Assembly (NCBI GenBank): GCA_963726995.1
Contig: CAVSEP010000004.1
Location: forward strand, 62,001 to 126,000
Origin: DAIDKA01 sp963726995
GTDB taxonomy: Bacteria > Pseudomonadota > Gammaproteobacteria > Steroidobacterales > Steroidobacteraceae
DNA length: 64,000 nucleotides
Direction: 5' to 3'
Part shown: piece after piece, positions 52,903 to 62,124 of the stretch
Layout of the letters: each line of letters opens with the position of its first letter
Numbering within the stretch: position 1 is the stretch's first letter
Made by a program: the position numbers and the translations under genes
The notes under the pieces: generated by a model
The model's input: the letters and a program-made list of their open reading frames with translations, nothing else
The model's database searches: none
What the model was told of the DNA's origin: nothing

Positions 52903-53370
52903 ATGCAGCAGTTCTTCCCGAACGGTTTCGAGACCTACCTCGTTGGTGGGCTTCTGATGGGTGTGGCCGTGAGCTTCGCGTTCGCGATGTCCGGGCTCGT
53001 GACCGGCATGAGTACGGTTTTCAGTTCGACCTGGTCGTTCGTATCGCGGCTTGCATTCTTCCGGCAGGATCGATTCGTGTCGAGCCGTGGCTGGCGGCTC
53101 GCGCTCTCCATCGGCCTCGTGCTCGGCGGCGCACTGTTCCTGCTTACGGCCGCGCATAGCACGACGTTCCAGACGCAAGTACCCTGGTGGCGATTGGCGG
53201 TCGGCGGGTTCATCGCGGGCTTCGGTGCACGGATGAGCAACGGCTGCACGTCGGGGCACGGCATCTGCGGTATCGGCTCGCTGCAGATACCATCGATCCT
53301 CGCGGTCGTGATCTTCGTCGTGACCGCGATCGTCACGGCGCAGCTCGTCGCGGCTTTCGGGGGCGCGTGA
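52903..53370 (+). CDS. YeeE/YedE family transporter, first half
   Basis: 155 residues with four hydrophobic helices. The diagnostic motif is SNGCTSGHGICGIGS near residue 110, with the cysteine that relays thiosulfate in TsuA/YeeE. In this gene pair the protein is split: this half and the next gene make one transporter-like unit. Its stop overlaps the next ATG (TGATG). It probably imports thiosulfate or another reduced sulfur compound. Confidence 0.85.
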   Translation: MQQFFPNGFETYLVGGLLMGVAVSFAFAMSGLVTGMSTVFSSTWSFVSRLAFFRQDRFVSSRGWRLALSIGLVLGGALFLLTAAHSTTFQTQVPWWRLAVGGFIAGFGARMSNGCTSGHGICGIGSLQIPSILAVVIFVVTAIVTAQLVAAFGGA

Positions 53371-53810
53371 TGAAGGCCTCCACGGTGATCGTCGCGCTTC
53401 TCACCGGCGTGCTGTTCGGCTTCGGATTGGCGTATTCGGCGATGGTGAAGCCCGAGGTTGTGCTTTCGTTCCTGCGGTTTCAGGACTTCGGCCTACTGCT
53501 CGTTCTCGCCGGTGCCGTGGTCGTAACCGCCATCGCGTATCGGGTGCTGCCGCGAATCATGCCGGGACCCGTGCTCGGCGGCGCATTCGGCGCGCATCCG
53601 TCCGAGATGACCAGACGCACGATGGGTGGCGCGGCGCTGTTCGGCGTGGGTTGGGGTTTGAGCGGCGTCTGCCCGGGACCGGCGATCGCGGGCCTGGGCG
53701 TCGGTAATTGGCCGTTGCTGATTGCGATATTGGGGATGTTCGCTGGGGCGTACGTACAGGGACTCCTCGCGAGCGCCCGGTCCCCAGCGAGCCCGAGTGC
53801 TGCGCGTTGA
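53370..53810 (+). CDS. YeeE/YedE (DUF6691) family transporter, second half
   Basis: 146 residues from ATG 53370, which shares its A with the previous stop. It has four hydrophobic helices. GVLFGFGLAYSAMVKPEVVLSF and GVGWGLSGVCPGPAIAGLG with one conserved Cys are the marks of the second repeat of YeeE/YedE proteins (DUF6691). It works with the preceding gene. The Tat-exported DsrE-like gene follows. Confidence 0.85.
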   Translation: MKASTVIVALLTGVLFGFGLAYSAMVKPEVVLSFLRFQDFGLLLVLAGAVVVTAIAYRVLPRIMPGPVLGGAFGAHPSEMTRRTMGGAALFGVGWGLSGVCPGPAIAGLGVGNWPLLIAILGMFAGAYVQGLLASARSPASPSAAR

Positions 53811-53865
53811 TCTTCGCGCGCCGCTCGCACACACTGAGCATTACGCCCCGCACGGAGGAAAGAAT

Positions 53866-54558
53866 ATGGCGGAAGTAGATCATGGCGCGATCGGGCGCCG
53901 CAAGGTGCTCGCTACCCTTAGCACCGGGGTCGTCGTGCTCGGCGCGGCTGTTCTGCCAACACAGGCGTCCGCGAAGCCTGTGCGCTGGCAGCCGGTGTTC
54001 GAAAAAGACGACGACTGGATGGAGCTGCCGAGTCGCCACCGACTGGTGTTCGATGCGACGTCCGCGGACGGTGCCGCGCACGCGCTGTTCTTTGCGCGGA
54101 ACTACATTGGCGTCAACAAGAGCGCCTATGGAATCGAATCGTCGCAGCTCGCAATCATCATAATCCTGCGCCACATGGCAACGGTTTTCGGATACGACGA
54201 CGCGATCTGGTCGAAGTACGGCAAGATCCTGTCGAACATGTCCAAATTCACGGACCCGAAGACGCAGGAAGCCCCGACTCGCAATCTTTACGACGTGAAG
54301 GGTTACGGGCCAGGCCTCGCGAATGCCGACGCCACGCTGACCGATCTGGCCGGCCAGGGCGTGCACTTCGCGGTGTGCGGCGCGGCGACGCAGCGAATCG
54401 CTGCGATGGTGGCCGCGCAGACGAAGGAAGACGCGCAGGGGGTCCGCCAGGAATTGGAGTCGCATCTGGTTCCGAACGGCCGCATGGTGGCGGCCGGAAT
54501 CGTCACCGTGAACCGCGCGCAGGAACGCGGATACGCGATGTCCTACTACACGCCCTGA
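53866..54558 (+). CDS. Tat-exported DsrE-like protein
   Basis: 230 residues from ATG 53866, with GGAGGAA at 53854-53860. The start has a Tat-like signal (GRRKVLATLSTGVVVLGAAVLP). A DsrE-like fold follows, with a long helical insert and a single Cys in VHFAVCGAATQRIAAM as in the DsrE family. It is the last gene of the YeeE pair's unit. It may take up or relay sulfane sulfur in the periplasm. A second protein of this family is encoded at 49929. Confidence 0.75.
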   Translation: MAEVDHGAIGRRKVLATLSTGVVVLGAAVLPTQASAKPVRWQPVFEKDDDWMELPSRHRLVFDATSADGAAHALFFARNYIGVNKSAYGIESSQLAIIIILRHMATVFGYDDAIWSKYGKILSNMSKFTDPKTQEAPTRNLYDVKGYGPGLANADATLTDLAGQGVHFAVCGAATQRIAAMVAAQTKEDAQGVRQELESHLVPNGRMVAAGIVTVNRAQERGYAMSYYTP

Positions 54559-54708
54559 ATCCGCAACCGGGGCTAGCCTCCGTCCGTCAGCGACCGGCAA
54601 GGTCCGGACTCTTTTCCGACCAGGCCTTGAGCGTGCGCGCCGACCGTGAGGCCGTCCGCAGTTTGAATCACGCGGCCGTTCTCAGCTCGTAAACGCGGGG
54701 ATGTCTTT

Positions 54709-55590
54709 ATGACGCAGAATCACTGGCGATTCCTCGCACTCGTGCTCGGTGTGCTATGGATGGTGGCGACACGCTCGCAACAGCCTCCGAGCAATCGGAG
54801 CATCGGCGTCATGGATTTCTACGGCATGAGCAAGGTACCCGTTGAATCGCTAAGGAACGCCCCGCCATTTAAGGAGGGAGATCGTATGCATCCTCCTGGT
54901 GAGAGTCAGGCGGCCGAGTGGCAGTGGAAATCTAACGAGCTTGGCGCCATACATTCGAGCTTCAACTTCACCTGCTGCGAGAGCGGCCGCATCATTCTTT
55001 ATGTGGGCGTACAGGAGGCGGGTGCTCCCACATTAAAGCTGCACGAAGCACCGCGTGGGAAGGTGCGACTTGATGAGGGAATCGTCAAGGCAAGCTCGGA
55101 TTTCTATGAGGCGCTTCAGTTGGCCGTCCGCGCCGGCCGATCTGCCGAAGATGATGCGAAGGGGCACGCACTAGCCAGCGACCCCGCAATTCTCGCGGTG
55201 CAAAATCGATTCATTGAATATGCCAGAAGAATTAGGAAGACTCTGCAAGAGGTATTGAGAGAGTCGGCGGATAAGCAGCAGCGAGGTATCGCTGCGCAGA
55301 TCTTCGTCTATGTCGATGACAAGCAGGCCCTGGTGAGCGATCTGGCCTATGCGGTAAGCGATCCTTCCGGGCTAGTCCGATACAACGCAATGCGCTCCCT
55401 TTGGGTATTTAGGAAAATGGTACCTGATCGGAAGCACGTCGCAATTCGCGTTCCATATGAGCCCTTTGTTTCCATGCTCAACTCCCCAGAATGGTCAGAC
55501 CGCAGTAGATCGTCCTTGGTCCTGATGGAGTTAACTGAGAACCGTGACGCGCGTCTTCTCGCCATGATGCGACGCGACGCCATGGACTAG
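54709..55590 (+). CDS. Secreted hypothetical protein with HEAT-like C-terminus
   Basis: 293 residues. ATG 54709 has GGGG eight bases before. A short hydrophobic N-terminus (FLALVLGVLWMVATR) may be a signal anchor. The middle has a Cys pair (NFTCCESGRI). The C-terminal 90 residues have HEAT-like helical repeats (DLAYAVSDPSGLVRYNAMRSL and MLNSPEWSDRSRSSLVLMEL). Codon use is AT-richer than in the core, which suggests transfer. Function unknown. Confidence 0.65.
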   Translation: MTQNHWRFLALVLGVLWMVATRSQQPPSNRSIGVMDFYGMSKVPVESLRNAPPFKEGDRMHPPGESQAAEWQWKSNELGAIHSSFNFTCCESGRIILYVGVQEAGAPTLKLHEAPRGKVRLDEGIVKASSDFYEALQLAVRAGRSAEDDAKGHALASDPAILAVQNRFIEYARRIRKTLQEVLRESADKQQRGIAAQIFVYVDDKQALVSDLAYAVSDPSGLVRYNAMRSLWVFRKMVPDRKHVAIRVPYEPFVSMLNSPEWSDRSRSSLVLMELTENRDARLLAMMRRDAMD

Positions 55591-56099
55591 CACATTCAAA
55601 TGACGCGCTGGAAAAGCGAGTGCGCATGCGCCACGATCGCTGCGAATTTCACCGTTACCACCGCCGTCTTCAAGAAGGTCATTGTTGTTCCCTTTATCGA
55701 TCGAGACCGAAGAATGCCAGATTCGGTCAAGCTTACAAGCGAGCCCCGGTAGCCGATACAAATTCAGTCGGCGTGGAAACCGAGAGCGAAGGGATTGGCA
55801 GCGGGAACAATCTTCATCGTTCGTGCAGGCAGCCGGACAATACGATCGCCGAATTTGCTCTTTGGCACCGTGTGGATGTCGTCGATGTTCGCGGGGCACG
55901 GGTCCGAAAGCAAAGTCCTGAACCCGGACCTTGGGGGGGGCTCAGCCTAGCCCGGCCTCGAATGTCACGCAGGCCGGGTGGGTCGATCTACCCGAGGACG
56001 GAGCCGCCTGAATCGCCTAAGTAGTTGACCATCCTATTGGATAGGTGACAGGTTATCCCGGAGACATAGGTAGCGACTTTGTGCCACCCCTTTGTTCTG
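55591..56099. other. Gene-free boundary region
   Basis: No supported gene. Small plus-strand frames carry no recognisable pattern. A nine-G run lies near 55933. It separates the accessory block from the minus-strand pyruvate-kinase-like gene. Confidence 0.5.
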
Positions 56100-58070
56100 T
56101 CACCGAGCCCGTCCACCCGACTTGGCAGCCGCATGCGGCGGATCCCAAGCCTTGAGCGCGCGCAGCAGCGGACGCTTTTTCGATTGATGGGTCTGCATCC
56201 GGCGCAGAATGTCGTTCAGCATGCGCATCGCATCGAGGATATGCGGCCCCTTGTTGAGCATCACGCACTCGGCCCGTCCGCTCATCGCCGCGTCGGTGAT
56301 CTCGGCCCGGGAAGGCAGTCCCGTCTTGGCCAACGTCTCCAGCACCTGGGTGGCCCAGACCACGGGCACGTGCGCGGACTCACACGCCCACAACATCTCT
56401 TCCTGCACCTCGGCCATCCGTTCGTAGCCACATTCGACCGCTAGGTCGCCACGGGCGATCATGACTCCCGCCGCCGGCGCCGCCATGGCGGCCAGCAGCA
56501 GTTCGGGTAGGTGTTCAAAGCCGCGCCGGGTCTCTATCTTGAGAATCAGCCCCAGCTTTCCCGCGCCGAGTTTGACGAGGCGTTGCCGCAGCGCGCGAAC
56601 GTCGCGGGCGGACTGGGCAAAGGACATCCCGACGATGTCCGCGTGACGTGCCGCGACCACCAGGTCTTTGCGATCCTTCGGTGTGAGCGCGGCCAGATCG
56701 AGCCGGGTGTCCGGAAGATTGATGCCCTTGTCACCCGCCAGGTGTTCACCGCAGTCGCGAGCGTCGGTGATTTGCACCTTGATGCACTGCGCCTCGACAC
56801 TGCGGATGACACCGCCGATGCGGCCGTCATCAAACCATATCCGTTCGCCCTTGCGCACCTGGTCCAGTGCCTCGGGCAACGTACAGGCAATCGTGGCATG
56901 CATCGTCGGCCGGCCGTCTGCCGCGACAAGCGCATTTTGGCCGGGGCCCCGCCTCATCAGGTTCAGGAAGTCCCCGCGCCGCAGATGCAGCTGGCCGGCT
57001 CTGGCGGGCAGATCGCTGATTCGGCTTTGGCGAACCTTGGCGCCCCGTCGGTGCAGATTCAGGGTGGTCTGCGGCGTCAGGTAAGCTGTCTGGGCGCACT
57101 CCACCACCACCCCCACAGGCAGTCGGTCGATGACCGTGAGCCGCCGGCGTGCGCCACGGGCGTCATGAAGCCGGATGTGGTCACCGACCCGAAGTCCGGC
57201 CAACCAGCCGGCGTCGGCGCCGAGGCAGACCTCAGCACCGGCGAGCGACACAGCGGTCGAGGCGGGACGCAGCCCCAACCGCGCCTTGGCGATCACACGA
57301 CCAAAAGTGTCTCGAGTCGGTTTGAGCTTCAGGACTGCCGGTGCCGGAAGGACCGGGCCGGTGCGCAGCTTCGGGCCAGCCAGGTCCATCAGCACGCGCA
57401 CGGGGCGGCGCAATCGCCGCGCGATCCGGCGCACCGCGCGCGCCATGGCGACCCACTCGGCGGCGCGGTCATGAGCACAATTGATTCGTGCGATGTCCAT
57501 ACCGGCGCGCAGCAGTTCCTCGACCAGCAAATCATCATGCGCCGCCGCGCTCGGCAGCGTGACCATGATGCGCACCCGGCGCTCGGATGGGGCCGCGCCA
57601 AACAGCGACACGGCGTGTTGTGCCAGCAGCGCGCTGCCGAGCCGGAATCCGGCCGGTTCATCCTGTGCCAGTGACCTCCAGGGACGGCCGGCAATGGCGT
57701 GGAGGATGCCGAGTACCTTGTCAACATTGGCCAGTACATGCGTTTCCGCGCGCCCCAGTGAGGACACACCTACCCAAGCCAGCCGCTCCTGCAGGCCACG
57801 CAGCTCGATGTGCCGCATCGCCAGATAGTGCGCCAGGTTAACGGCGCTGGCGCGGTGTGCCGGATCCACTGCACGCAGCCGGGATTTTAGACGCCGGCCT
57901 TGCGCCAGCATCGCCTGGCGCAATGACCACAGCTCCGCAATCAGCGACTCCACCACCTGGGGGTCCCATGAATTTCGCGGGGCATGTTTCCGTTTGCGCT
58001 TCGACCGAGTCATCGCCGCGCGTTTCGATTTGCCATCCCCAGCCTTCACTGGGCCAGGCTCAGAAGGCAA
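56100..58070 (-). CDS. Pyruvate-kinase-like protein with altered motifs
   Basis: 656 residues from TTG 58070, or 637 from ATG 58013. The first 140-150 residues are helical and basic (RSKRKRKHAPRNSW), unlike any pyruvate kinase. The barrel that follows has MDIARINCAHD (normally RLNFSHG), MDLAGPKLRTG, ILKIETRRGFEHL (catalytic Lys kept), MIARGDLAVECGYERM and ATQVLETL. The usual MLSGETA loop is changed to VMLNKGPHI, and the C-terminal regulatory domain is missing. It may be a kinase or an inactive paralogue. The gene is followed on its strand by no other gene and preceded by a 41-codon ORF. Confidence 0.75.
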   Translation of the reverse strand: MPSEPGPVKAGDGKSKRAAMTRSKRKRKHAPRNSWDPQVVESLIAELWSLRQAMLAQGRRLKSRLRAVDPAHRASAVNLAHYLAMRHIELRGLQERLAWVGVSSLGRAETHVLANVDKVLGILHAIAGRPWRSLAQDEPAGFRLGSALLAQHAVSLFGAAPSERRVRIMVTLPSAAAHDDLLVEELLRAGMDIARINCAHDRAAEWVAMARAVRRIARRLRRPVRVLMDLAGPKLRTGPVLPAPAVLKLKPTRDTFGRVIAKARLGLRPASTAVSLAGAEVCLGADAGWLAGLRVGDHIRLHDARGARRRLTVIDRLPVGVVVECAQTAYLTPQTTLNLHRRGAKVRQSRISDLPARAGQLHLRRGDFLNLMRRGPGQNALVAADGRPTMHATIACTLPEALDQVRKGERIWFDDGRIGGVIRSVEAQCIKVQITDARDCGEHLAGDKGINLPDTRLDLAALTPKDRKDLVVAARHADIVGMSFAQSARDVRALRQRLVKLGAGKLGLILKIETRRGFEHLPELLLAAMAAPAAGVMIARGDLAVECGYERMAEVQEEMLWACESAHVPVVWATQVLETLAKTGLPSRAEITDAAMSGRAECVMLNKGPHILDAMRMLNDILRRMQTHQSKKRPLLRALKAWDPPHAAAKSGGRAR

Positions 58071-58185
58071 ATAGCTCTTCGCGCAGTGGGTCCTCGTAGT
58101 GCATCTTCGCCTCTATGACCCTGCGCCGGGTCTCATTTTCCTTGAGGTGCGCCAGCTCCCATCGATCGGGCTTTGAATCCGTCAT
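58060..58185 (-). CDS. 41-residue small protein
   Basis: A short ORF, ATG 58185 to TGA 58060, lying between the histidine kinase and the pyruvate-kinase-like gene. It reads MTDSKPDRWELAHLKENE, then RRRVIEAKMHYEDPLREEL and FAF. GGGG precedes the ATG by seven bases. It overlaps the TTG start of the next gene by 11 bases. It is mainly helical and charged, with no membrane helix. It may couple translation of the following gene. Confidence 0.45.
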   Translation of the reverse strand: MTDSKPDRWELAHLKENETRRRVIEAKMHYEDPLREELFAF

Positions 58186-58201
58186 GAAATGCACCCCGTT
58201 C

Positions 58202-59856
58202 TCATGCGTCTCGCTTGCCCAGCAAGGCCTCGAACTCGCGCAACAGCAGATTGAGATTGACCGGCTTGGGCAGTATCCGGTCGGCTATCAATTTGGCCTT
58301 CTTCATATGTTGTTCCGACAGGTCCCCGGTCAGGATCACCGTCGGAGGTTTGTATTCCAGGTGGGCCGCGATCTCGGCCACGATCTGGTCGCCGGTGAAT
58401 CCCATGGGCAGCTGAAAATCGCTCAGAATCAAGTCTGGCCGAAGTCCATGGACCGCAACTTGCTCCAGGGCTTCATCGCGCGAGGCTGCGCCAATCACTT
58501 CGTATCCTTCCAGCCGCAATACCATGGCCATGGATCGCAAGATGCCGGGATCATCCTCTATGTGCAGCACTCTGGTCACCGCAACCGGCCGTAGCCGCGT
58601 CAACTCCGGTGGCGGGATCACCTCCGTCGGGACCTCCGGGGCTGCTCCTCGCAGCAGGTGCACGGTGAAGGTTGTTCCCGCCCCCAGGCGCGAATCAACG
58701 GTGACGGTATGATCCAGGAGTCTGCATATGGTCTGCACGATGGAGAGCCCGAGCCCGACACCCTGGCTTTGATCACGGTGTGGATTGTCAATCTGGTAGA
58801 ACGCCTCAAAGACTCGCCGCAGATTCGCGGCCGGAATACCCGGTCCGGTATCCATGACATCAATGCATAACTGCGTGCCATCGCGGCGCACCCGCAGGCG
58901 TACCGTACCGTGCTGCGTGTACTTGATCGCGTTGGCGAGCAGATTGCGCAATATCACGGGCAACAGCATCGGATCGCTGCGCGCGAACTCGCTGGACTCC
59001 TCGATGTCCAGGATCAGAGATTTACTCGCGGCAGCGTAACCGAACTCCGACCGCAGCTGCGGGAGAATCTCCTGCAGTGGAAAATCGCGGATCACCGGCT
59101 GTATGGCGCCCTTCTCCAGTCGATTGATGTCGACCAGAGAGGAGAGCATCTGATCCATGCTGCGCACCGACTCTTCGAGCAGCGCCACATGCGTCGCGTA
59201 TTCGGTATCCTTGAGCACTTCGGAAATAAGCGACTGCAGGCTCCAGATGGTCTGCAGGGGTTGCCGCAGATCGTGGCTGGCGGCGGCGAGAAATCTCGAT
59301 TTGATCTCGTTCGCCCGCACCGCGGAATCTCGCGCCTGCATGAGTGCTTCCTCTAATCGTTTGACGATCCGTCATGTCACGAACCATCACGACTGTCGAA
59401 GGGGTCGGAGCCATGATTATTGGGGCCATGAGTATTGGGATTGAGCAGCACATCGATGGGGAATTCCGTGCCGTCGCGGCGGCGACCCAGGAGGACCAGG
59501 TCGGCCCCCATGGCGCGAAGTCTCGGCGCATCTGCATAGTTGCTGCGATGGCGCGCGTGCCGCTCGCGCATTGGCTGCGGCACCAGAAGGTCGATCGATT
59601 GACCTACGAGTTCGGCGCGCTCATAGCCAAACATTCGAGTCGCCTGTGAATTCAGATACAAGATCTGACCGCCACTCGCGACGCCGGCAACAATGAATAC
59701 CGCGTCGGGTATGTTTTCCAGAATATCCGTCCAGCTCCGCAGTAACTGTGGATCGGTGACGGTGGGAGTGGAATTCGCGTCGCAACGCGCATCCATGGCG
59801 AATTCTCCAATGGCGTGCAGGTCGCGCCGGGTCTGGCGCGACCACGCTGCGCTCAT
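58202..59856 (-). pseudogene. PAS-histidine kinase-receiver hybrid, frame-disrupted
   Basis: Three frames on the minus strand fit into one protein of about 550 residues. Frame A (from 59856) holds a PAS domain (LENIPDAVFIV ... GRRRDGTEFPIDVLL). Frame B continues VVMVRDMTDRQ. Frame C then goes on as RLEEALMQARDSAVRANEIK into the H-box ASHDLRQPLQ, HATPase motifs (NLLANAIKYT, DTGPGIP, GVGLGLSIV) and a C-terminal receiver with Asp in LILSDFQLP and Lys in LPKPVN. One extra base at about 59360 and one between 59380 and 59430 separate them. It is either two sequence errors or a recent pseudogene. It is divergent from a single-domain regulator. Confidence 0.75.
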
Positions 59857-60002
59857 CAGGCCCAGTAGTCAATACATTCTGAATCGCCGGCAATATCCAG
59901 TCGCGACGCATTTTCGACCCATAGGTCTATGCCCGTATGGTGTGGCTGGGCGATCTCGGTATTCTGAGCTGTTTTCGGTCCTTTATCAGAAGGTTATCGT
60001 TG

Positions 60003-60410
60003 ATGAGCGTCGGTGCCACCGGGGTGATTCTGCATGTGGACGTTGAGCACGCAGTACGTGCGTCAATGGCCTTGCTATTGCGCGCCGCCGGGTACCAGGT
60101 CCGCAGCGCCGCCACCGGATCCGAGGCGTTCCGGCTCGCCTCCGACGGCGTCCGTCCTGATGTTCTCATTGTGGATTTCAACCTTGGGCCGCGCAAGAAT
60201 GGCGCCCTGGTCGCCGAGAGAGTGCAGAAACTGCTGCATTACGCGCCACCCATCATCATGCTGACCGGGGATGTCAGTATCGCGACAGTGCCGCGCATGA
60301 CAAATGTGTTCTTTTGGTTGACCGGAAAGCCTTTGAATCCACAACTGCTGCTGGCAGCCTTGCCCAGCCTGGTCCAGCTGTCACGTGCGACACGCGCAAT
60401 GCTGCATTAA
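60003..60410 (+). CDS. Single-domain response regulator
   Basis: 135 residues from ATG 60003 (the frame is open to 59937). It consists only of a receiver: VILHVDVEHAVRASM (acidic pair), the phosphoacceptor Asp in VLIVDFNLGP, Thr in MLTGD and Lys in LTGKPLNP. No output domain. It lies divergently 146 bases from the hybrid kinase and closely resembles its receiver, so it probably takes phosphate from it and acts by protein contact. Confidence 0.85.
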   Translation: MSVGATGVILHVDVEHAVRASMALLLRAAGYQVRSAATGSEAFRLASDGVRPDVLIVDFNLGPRKNGALVAERVQKLLHYAPPIIMLTGDVSIATVPRMTNVFFWLTGKPLNPQLLLAALPSLVQLSRATRAMLH

Positions 60411-60605
60411 GCGGCTTGCTGATGCCCCTTCCGATGCCGCGGGGATGCGAAAGGGTCCCTAATTGCCGGTCCGAAGAATGCCAGCCGCCTAAGGCTACGG
60501 ATAAGCCGCCGCCGCATCCGTACAAGCACGAATCGAGCGCATCACCCGCCGCAGACTATTCTTGCTTCTGCAGTACATCTACGCTTACCGATCAGCGAGG
60601 CCAAC

Positions 60606-60884
60606 ATGGACGCAAAGCCACAGACGAATCCGACACTGGAAATACCGCTCAGCCAGCTGTTTGCATCGCGGAACAATCAGCCCTTGCATGAGACTTCCGG
60701 CGATGAGTGTCATGCATTCGAAATGTACGAACGCCGTAACAGCAAGGTTCGGGAGGCGGCCTATTTTCGCGCGCAGGCGCGCGGCTTCGAGCCGGGCCGC
60801 GAGCTGGAGGACTGGCTGGCCGCGGAGCACGATGTTGATGCATGCCTGTTCGCGGAGATCGCGCCGGTCGGATTTGTCGGCTAG
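60606..60884 (+). CDS. DUF2934 domain protein
   Basis: 92 residues. The last half has VREAAYFRAQARGFEPGRELEDWLAAE, which is the DUF2934 signature (an R-x-A-Y-x-x-W/R-x-x-x-G, then GRxxEDWLxAE pattern). This short helical family is common near stress-response genes; its function is unknown. Hsp20 and BON genes follow on the same strand after 111 bases. Confidence 0.75.
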   Translation: MDAKPQTNPTLEIPLSQLFASRNNQPLHETSGDECHAFEMYERRNSKVREAAYFRAQARGFEPGRELEDWLAAEHDVDACLFAEIAPVGFVG

Positions 60885-60995
60885 TGCTTGCGGCCAGGTA
60901 GGTATTTCAGCGGATGCCGTTCATCCTCAGTCCGGCGCAATGTGCAATGGATTAAGTCACCCATTCATTCGCCGCCGAGGCGGCAGGAGCACGCT

Positions 60996-61421
60996 ATGAA
61001 CCTTGTACGCTGGGATCGGTTCGCCGATGTTGATGCGCTTTTCGACCGAATGCTGCCGCGACTTTCCATGAGGGATGCCGCCCGCAAGATGGAGTGGTCG
61101 CCTACTGCTGATATCAGTGAAACGGACACGGAGTTTGTGATTCGCGCCGAGCTGCCTGCCGTCAAGAAGGAGGATGTTCAGGTGCTGATGGACGAGGGCA
61201 TCATCACCATCAAGGGCGAGCGCAAGCAGCAGAAGGAGGAGAAGAGCGAGAGGTATCATCGTGTCGAGAGCTTCTACGGAAGTTTCGAGCGCAGCTTCTC
61301 GTTGCCCGAGAATGTCAAGTCCGACGCCGTCCACTGCGACAGTAAAGACGGGATTCTCACCGTTCATATTCCGAAATCAGGGCCGACCCAGTCCAAGCCC
61401 AGACAGATTTCGGTTCAGTAA
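60996..61421 (+). CDS. Small heat-shock protein (Hsp20 family)
   Basis: 141 residues from ATG 60996, which has AGGAG at 60985-60989. The alpha-crystallin domain runs from WSPTADISETDTEFVIRAELPAVKKEDV to DGILTVHIPKSG. It has the conserved GILTV motif and the FERSFSLPENV loop. An ATP-independent holdase chaperone. A BON protein follows and a GroEL gene begins 2.5 kb further on, so it sits in a stress cluster. Confidence 0.95.
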   Translation: MNLVRWDRFADVDALFDRMLPRLSMRDAARKMEWSPTADISETDTEFVIRAELPAVKKEDVQVLMDEGIITIKGERKQQKEEKSERYHRVESFYGSFERSFSLPENVKSDAVHCDSKDGILTVHIPKSGPTQSKPRQISVQ

Positions 61422-61462
61422 CGCGCCGCCGGCGCCGTGGGGCGCTGCAGGAGAAGATGATT

Positions 61463-62113
61463 ATGAAATCCGATATGGACGTAAAACGCGATGTCGAAGC
61501 CGAACTCAAATGGAGTCCGCAGGTTGACGACACGGATATCGCGGTAAAGGTGGTGAGCGGCGAAGTCACGCTCACCGGATTTGCCCGCAACTACCTCGAG
61601 AGGCACCAGGCCGAACTCGCCACCCGGCGCGTCAAGGGAGTTGCTGCGCTCGCCAATGACATTCAGGTCAGGTCGCTGGCGCAGGGCCCATCGGATCCGG
61701 AAATAGCCCGCGCCGCGCTCGCCGCGCTGAAACAGGAACTGCCGGTGTCATGGGACAAGATCAAACCCGTTGTCAAGGAGGGCCGTATCAGCCTGGAGGG
61801 TCAGGTGGAGTGGCACTACCAGCGCGAGCGGGCCGAAAACGCTGTGCGTTTCTTGAGTGGTGTAATCAGCGTGTTCAATGCCATCGTCGTGCAACCGAGC
61901 CTGGCGCCCGACAATATCAAACACCGGATTGAGGAGGCGTTTCGGCGCATGGCCGAGGTCGATGCCAGTCACATCAAGGTGGAAGCCAAGGACTCACGGA
62001 TCACGCTGCGCGGGGAGGTGCATTCCTGGGCCGAGCGCGATCAGGCGCAGCAAAGCGCCTGGTCCGCACCTGGAGTGACGCATGTGGACAATGCGCTGAC
62101 GGTGCGGGCCTGA
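61463..62113 (+). CDS. BON domain protein (three repeats)
   Basis: 216 residues from ATG 61463; ATG 61457 is in frame but crowded by GGAGAAG at 61450. Three BON repeats of about 65 residues lie in line: DVEAELKWSPQVDDTDIAVKVVSGEVTLTGFA, then DPEIARAALAALKQELPVSWDKIKPVVKEGRISLEG, and IKHRIEEAFRRMAEVDASHIKVEAKDSRITLRGEV. BON repeats bind membrane or other proteins in osmotic stress proteins (OsmY type). No signal peptide is seen, so this one may be cytoplasmic, unlike OsmY. It follows hsp20. Confidence 0.88.
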   Translation: MKSDMDVKRDVEAELKWSPQVDDTDIAVKVVSGEVTLTGFARNYLERHQAELATRRVKGVAALANDIQVRSLAQGPSDPEIARAALAALKQELPVSWDKIKPVVKEGRISLEGQVEWHYQRERAENAVRFLSGVISVFNAIVVQPSLAPDNIKHRIEEAFRRMAEVDASHIKVEAKDSRITLRGEVHSWAERDQAQQSAWSAPGVTHVDNALTVRA

Positions 62114-62124
62114 GAGGCAGGGGA

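Noticed and set aside
53722..53865. Longer start for the Tat-exported DsrE-like protein
   Set aside because: The upstream residues overlap the previous gene and would precede the Tat signal; the GGAGGAA supports ATG 53866.
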